From positions 1,550,001 through 1,614,000 of the forward strand of contig NW_027473329.1 of NCBI RefSeq assembly GCF_050947335.1: a stretch of DNA of 64,000 bases. The letters run 5' to 3'. This stretch comes from Megachile rotundata (Eukaryota; Arthropoda; Insecta; Hymenoptera; Megachilidae). The notes beneath the pieces were generated by a model. It was not told where the DNA came from. It made no database searches and worked only from the letters and a program-made list of their open reading frames with translations. Positions 63,141 to 64,000 of the stretch are shown one piece after another; the stretch's first letter is position 1, and every line of letters begins with the position of its first letter. The position numbers and the translations under genes were made by a program.

Positions 63141-63405
63141 ATAGTGTGATTGTGTGATTGTGTGATTGAGTGATTGTGTGATTGTGTGATTGTGTGAATG
63201 TGTGATTGTGTGACCGTGATTGTGTGATTGTGTGAGTGTGTGATTGTGTAATTGAGTGATTGTGTGCATGTGTGATTGTGTGATTAGGTGATTGTGTGAT
63301 TGTGTGATTGTGTGATTGTGTGATTGTGTGATTGTGTGATTGTGTGATTGTGTGATTGTGTGATTGTGTGATTGTGATTGTGTGATTGTGTGATTGTGTG
63401 GTTGT

Positions 63406-63482
63406 GCGATCGTGATTGTCTGATCGTGATTGTGTGATCGTGATTGTGTGATCGTGATTGTGCGATTGCGTGCTTGTGACTG
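63406..63482 (+). repeat. Type D GATC ladder
   Basis: Copy of 55,696 at offset 7,710. Confidence 0.88.
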
Positions 63483-64000
63483 TGTGATTGTGTGACTGTG
63501 TGATTGTGTGATTGTGACTGTGTGATTGTGTGATTGTGTGATTGTGTGATTGTGTGATTGTGTGATTGTGTGGTTGTGTGATTGTGTGATTGTGTGATTG
63601 TGTGCTAGTGTGATTGTATAATTGTGATTGTGCGATTGTGATTGTGTGATTGTGATTGTGTGATTGTGGTTGTGTGATTGTGATTGTGTGATTGTGATTG
63701 TGTGATTGTGATTGTGTGATTGTGACTGTGTGATTGTGTGAGTGTGTGATTGTGTGATTGAGTGATTGTGTGCTTGTGTGATTGTGTGGTTGTGAGATTG
63801 TGTGATTGTGTGATTAGGTGATTGTGTGATTGTGTGATTGTGTGATTGTGTGATTGTGTGATTGTGTGATTGTGTGATTGTGTGATTGTGTGATTGTGTG
63901 ATTGTGTGATTGTGTGATTGTGTGATTGTGTAATTGTGATTGTGTGATTGTGTGATTGTGTGATTGTGTGATTGTGTGATTGTGTGATTGTGTGATCGTG

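Larger units (their letters stand above)
1..64000 (+). repeat. Satellite array of GTGTGATT octamers and GTGATT hexamers
   Basis: Read directly, the window is built end to end from GTGTGATT and GTGATT units, all in one orientation, with point variants and rare phase slips (for example GTGTGATGTG near 4,465 and a 10-bp unit near 4,267). No stretch of unique DNA separates the units. The given strand carries almost no C outside the variant islands listed below, so the strands differ strongly (G+T against A+C). The pattern fits a eukaryotic satellite expanded by slippage and unequal crossing over. A telomere is not indicated, since the unit lacks GGG runs and does not match telomere repeats known to me. 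Species and chromosomal location cannot be told. Confidence 0.97.
58717..64000 (+). repeat. 7.7-kb tandem duplication, copy 2 (partial)
   Basis: It follows copy 1 marker by marker (F stub, GTTTTTATGAG, paired GATTATGG, type A, 14-bp tract, type C with GTGGGACCG, CTAG, type B, type D) until the window ends. About 2.4 kb of the unit is missing on the right. Confidence 0.9.
62840..64000 (+). repeat. Start of a further higher-order copy, cut by the window end
   Basis: It repeats 55,130-56,290 at offset 7,710. The last bases, TGTGATCGTG, align with 56,281-56,290. It holds a type B island, a type D ladder and the second CTAG variant (63,605). The array clearly continues beyond the window. Confidence 0.92.

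Noticed and set aside
1..64000. CRISPR array
   Set aside because: There are no unique spacers between repeats. The spacing variants are themselves repeat units, and no cas genes are present.
1..64000. Telomere repeat
   Set aside because: The octamer lacks the G-runs of most telomere repeats, matches none that I know, and shows no end or subtelomeric gene context.
1..64000. TGTGA half-sites of CRP-type operators
   Set aside because: TGTGA occurs in every octamer but always as a direct repeat. The inverted TCACA arm is missing because the strand has almost no C.
1..64000. Hairpins, tRNA or rRNA genes, rho-independent terminators
   Set aside because: Watson-Crick stems need C to pair with G on the same strand, and C is nearly absent outside islands of GACC and GATC. 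No cloverleaf or rRNA-like stretch is seen.
1..64000. G-quadruplex forming runs
   Set aside because: GGG is confined to rare units such as GTGGGTCCG, GTGGGCCCG and GTGGGATT, never four in proximity.

Overview
The whole 64-kb window is one uninterrupted satellite array. I see no unique-sequence gene, RNA gene, transposon or CRISPR array. The basic unit on the given strand is the octamer GTGTGATT (reverse AATCACAC). It often alternates with the hexamer GTGATT, giving a 14-bp unit GTGATTGTGTGATT. Every unit lies in the same orientation, so the given strand is almost only G, T and A, and C appears only in variant units. The organism is probably a eukaryote, because pure simple-sequence arrays of this length are typical of satellite or heterochromatic DNA. 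Nothing in the sequence fixes the clade.

Scattered through the array are about 60 short islands of variant 14-bp units, in which GATT has become GACC, GATC or GCG. They hold nearly all the C and CpG. They fall into recognisable types, here called A (starts ACCATG, has GGTCCG), A' (internally deleted A), B (has GGCCCG), C (has GTTAGTG and a GCG cluster), D (GATC ladder ending GTGCTTGTGACTG), E (has GACCCTG) and F (three-unit stubs). Between islands lie pure 8-bp tracts, pure 14-bp tracts (the longest about 555 bp near 1.3-1.86 kb) and small signature variants such as GTTTTTG, GATTAGG and GTGCATG.

Using type B islands as milestones, the window divides at 3,223; 11,776; 26,442; 31,538; 38,215; 44,508; 45,600; 55,130 and 62,840. 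From 26 to 44 kb these are successive higher-order repeats of 5,096, 6,677 and 6,293 bp. From about 51 kb to the window end there is a 7.7-kb tandem duplication whose second copy runs off the end. Smaller tandem duplications of about 3.0 kb, 1.09 kb, 1.76 kb, 0.56 kb, 438 bp and 430 bp are nested within. The first 2.5 kb recurs at 19,984-22,260, and its first 0.8 kb recurs at 57,780. The array is therefore a mosaic made by repeated unequal exchange or conversion plus local slippage.

The minus strand is nearly free of stop codons, because all three frames of AATCACAC read the same His-rich octapeptide SHNHTITQ. Long open frames (the largest about 900 codons, 9,126-11,846) follow from the repeat arithmetic and are not annotated as genes. 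Any function, such as centromeric, heterochromatic or repeat-RNA, is inference only.
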